Of a DNA stretch of 14,584 nucleotides, positions 13,009 to 14,584 are shown in pieces. Source of the stretch: an uncultured Eubacteriales bacterium (GTDB lineage: Bacteria; Bacillota; Clostridia; Christensenellales; CAG-138); the NCBI GenBank assembly GCA_900542615.1, contig UQOG01000041.1:1-14584 (forward strand). Reading direction: 5' to 3'. Made by a program: the position numbers and the translations under genes. The notes below the pieces were generated by a model. The model was not told the origin of the DNA, searched no databases, and saw nothing but the letters and a program-made list of their open reading frames with translations. Positions within the stretch are counted from its first letter, which is position 1; every line of letters starts with the position of its first letter.

Positions 13009-14479
13009 TTTTAATCGGTCCCTGAAAAAGTGGATGGGGAATAACATGGTGGTGATGCTGTTTGTGCTGCTGTGCATCGGCGCCATCTACGCATCCAAAA
13101 ATCCCCTTACCTTTGTTGCCGGCGAGCTGTTCACCCGCATCGGCCGCAACGGCTTTATGGTGCTTTCCCTGTTGATCCCGGTGCTGGCGGGCATGGGCCT
13201 GAACTTCAGCATCGTCATCGGCGCCATCGCCGCCCAGATCGCCGTGTTTTGGGTGGTATATTGGGGCTTTAGCGGCATCGAGGGCTTCCTGCTTTGCGTG
13301 CTGCTGAGCACCCCCCTGGCCCTGCTGTTCGGCATGTTGGTGGGCAAGCTCTTCAATCGGATGAAGGGCGCGGAAATGATCGCCGGCCTGGTGCTGGGTT
13401 ACTTTGCAGACGGCCTGTATCAGCTCTTTTTCCTGTACGTTATCGGCGGCGTGATCCCCATGGGGCAATCCAACCTGCTGATCAGCGGCGGCATCGGGGT
13501 GAAGAATACGGTAGACTTGGCAAATAACATCAAGTATGCCCTGGATAACGTATCCATGCTCACCGTGCTGGAAATCGCTTTCTACGCCCTGGTGGCCATC
13601 ACCCTGATCAAGGCGCTGCTCCGGCTCGTCAAAAAGGAACAGGCCGGCCTGGGCGGCAGCCTGAAGCGGGACCTGATCCTGCTGGCCGTTGGGGTGGCAA
13701 TATACGCCTTGAGCTACATCCCCCTTGTGGAATCCTTCCTGGCGAAAGACCGGCTGCTGCTGCTGGACGCGGCCACCATCCTGGCGGTGGGGACCGTTGC
13801 CTATCAGGCGCTCAAGCTGGTTTGGAAAACGTGCATCCGCAAAGAGGCAGGCTACAGGGTCCGGCGGCCTTTGATCCTGATCGGGATCACGGCGGCGCTA
13901 TACGCCCTCACCTATATCAAGCCCATCGAGGCGATCCTCTTGTCTGTGCGGATCCCGGTGACCACCTACTTGTGCATCGCGGCCCTGTGCGGCTTTAATA
14001 ACCTCTTGCTGGGCACCCGCCTGGGCCAGAACATGCGCACCGTGGGCCAGAGCCGTACCGTGGCCAATGCGGCGGGGATCAACGTGGACCGGACCCGGGT
14101 GGTCGCCATGGTGCTTTCCACCATGCTGGCCTGCTGGGGCCAGCTGATCTACCTGCAAAACATCGGCACCTTCTCCACCTACGGCGCCCATACCCAGGTG
14201 GGCCAGTTTGCCATCGCGGCCCTGCTGGTGGGCGGCGCCAGCGTGCAGAAGGCCAACAACAAGCAGGCCATCATCGGCGTAATCCTGTTCCACACCCTGT
14301 TCATCGTGGCGCCCCAGGCGGGCAAGGAGCTGTTTGGCAACGCCCAGCTGGGCGAATACTTCCGGGTATTCGTGGCCTATGGCGTAATCGCCGTATCCCT
14401 GGCCATGCACGCCTGGAAGAAGGTCGCCCCCGCCAAGGAAGAGCCCAAGGCGGCTGTTCCCGCGGCCCAGAAGCAATAA
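13001..14479 (+). CDS. ABC transporter permease 2, enlarged by an internal duplication
   Basis: The second permease starts at ATG 13001, inside the end of the first (ATGCGTGA overlap), with an AAGGAGGG site seven bases upstream. It shares the family landmarks with its partner: GMGLNFSIVIGAIAA near residues 65-79, NRMKGAEMIAG, and the coupling loop SRTVANAAGINVDRTR. At 492 residues it is about 120 longer than permease 1. The extra length lies mainly in residues 205-330, where two blocks look alike: KRDLILLAVGVAIYALSYI (from 222) and RRPLILIGITAALYALTYI (from 288), each followed by x-x-[VI]-E-[SA]-[FI]-L. This suggests a tandem duplication of a roughly 66-residue helix pair. The C-terminal 20 residues are a soluble Ala/Lys/Glu-rich tail. 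It is the last gene before the hairpin at 14509. Confidence 0.88.
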   Translation: MRDFNRSLKKWMGNNMVVMLFVLLCIGAIYASKNPLTFVAGELFTRIGRNGFMVLSLLIPVLAGMGLNFSIVIGAIAAQIAVFWVVYWGFSGIEGFLLCVLLSTPLALLFGMLVGKLFNRMKGAEMIAGLVLGYFADGLYQLFFLYVIGGVIPMGQSNLLISGGIGVKNTVDLANNIKYALDNVSMLTVLEIAFYALVAITLIKALLRLVKKEQAGLGGSLKRDLILLAVGVAIYALSYIPLVESFLAKDRLLLLDAATILAVGTVAYQALKLVWKTCIRKEAGYRVRRPLILIGITAALYALTYIKPIEAILLSVRIPVTTYLCIAALCGFNNLLLGTRLGQNMRTVGQSRTVANAAGINVDRTRVVAMVLSTMLACWGQLIYLQNIGTFSTYGAHTQVGQFAIAALLVGGASVQKANNKQAIIGVILFHTLFIVAPQAGKELFGNAQLGEYFRVFVAYGVIAVSLAMHAWKKVAPAKEEPKAAVPAAQKQ

Positions 14480-14508
14480 GGCGGAAAGCCTCTTTTCAAT
14501 GGACAAAC

Positions 14509-14532
14509 AGCCCCGGCAATGCTGCCGGGGCT
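14509..14532 (+). terminator. Hairpin closing the peptidase-transporter operon
   Basis: A perfect 10-bp stem (AGCCCCGGCA at 14509-14518 with its complement at 14523-14532, loop ATGC) lies 29 bases after the last permease stop. No T run follows. Five bases later the repeat element begins, the same layout as at 6764-6821. Confidence 0.7.
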
Positions 14533-14537
14533 CAGCT

Positions 14538-14584
14538 TGTCGAAAAACCTCTGGCGAATGGAAGATCGCGGCCCTTTTAGGCTT
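14538..14584 (+). mobile_element. Structured repeat element, copy 3, cut by the window edge
   Basis: These 47 bases match 6812-6858 at 44 positions. The three differences are all A/G transitions. The left end TGTCGAAAAACC corresponds to the inverted end of copy 1. The rest of the element should lie just outside the window. The orientation is the same as copy 1, again directly downstream of a + strand operon. Confidence 0.75.

Noticed and set aside
1..14584. CRISPR arrays, tRNA or rRNA genes
   Set aside because: No regularly spaced repeats, cloverleaf tRNA with the GTTC arm, or ribosomal RNA landmarks were seen. The 2671-2769 cloverleaf is not tRNA-like in sequence.

Overview
The window comes from a GC-rich, endospore-forming member of the Firmicutes, most likely class Clostridia. 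The evidence is a clostridial-type spoVAC-spoVAD-spoVAE operon, a type III pantothenate kinase beside an ECF-type vitamin transporter, a VanW-family protein, strong AGGAGG-type ribosome binding sites, and GC-rich codon use with AT-rich promoter gaps. I cannot name a genus. An Oscillospirales- or Christensenellales-like origin is a guess.

Layout. (1) 1-387 is non-coding, with one strong hairpin. (2) 388-2575, + strand: two small unrecognised reading frames, then spoVAC, spoVAD and spoVAE, which build the dipicolinic-acid (DPA) channel of the spore inner membrane; a terminator follows. (3) 2646-2870 is a very GC-rich gap whose core (2671-2769) can fold into a fully paired cloverleaf. (4) 2871-4511, - strand: a membrane-anchored VanW-family protein with its own terminator and a good sigma-A-type promoter. 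(5) 4776-6744, + strand: an ECF transporter S component, coaX and a small four-helix membrane protein, read as a pantothenate uptake and phosphorylation unit. (6) 6745-7239 is a repeat-rich gap. It holds a roughly 195-bp structured element with inverted ends, flanked by two identical 32-bp hairpin repeats, plus a diverged copy of its core; a third copy starts at the right edge of the window. (7) 7240-7437, - strand: a 65-aa ribbon-helix-helix DNA-binding protein whose leader contains a perfect 12-bp palindrome. (8) 7737-14479, + strand: an M20 (peptidase-T-like) metallopeptidase, a DUF3798 lipoprotein, a double-ABC ATPase and two LivH/BMP-type permeases, ending in a hairpin.

How the genes work together. 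The SpoVA proteins move DPA into and out of the spore. The S component would bring in pantothenate (energised by an ECF module not in the window) and CoaX would commit it to coenzyme A. The five-gene block at the right is a complete importer (binding lipoprotein, one fused ATPase, two different permeases) preceded by a cytoplasmic peptidase. I infer uptake of a small peptide or amide-containing ligand followed by hydrolysis, but the substrate is unknown. It is the best candidate here for an uncharacterised system, and one permease carries an apparent internal duplication. The most unusual non-coding signals are the cloverleaf palindrome and the terminator-associated repeat element.
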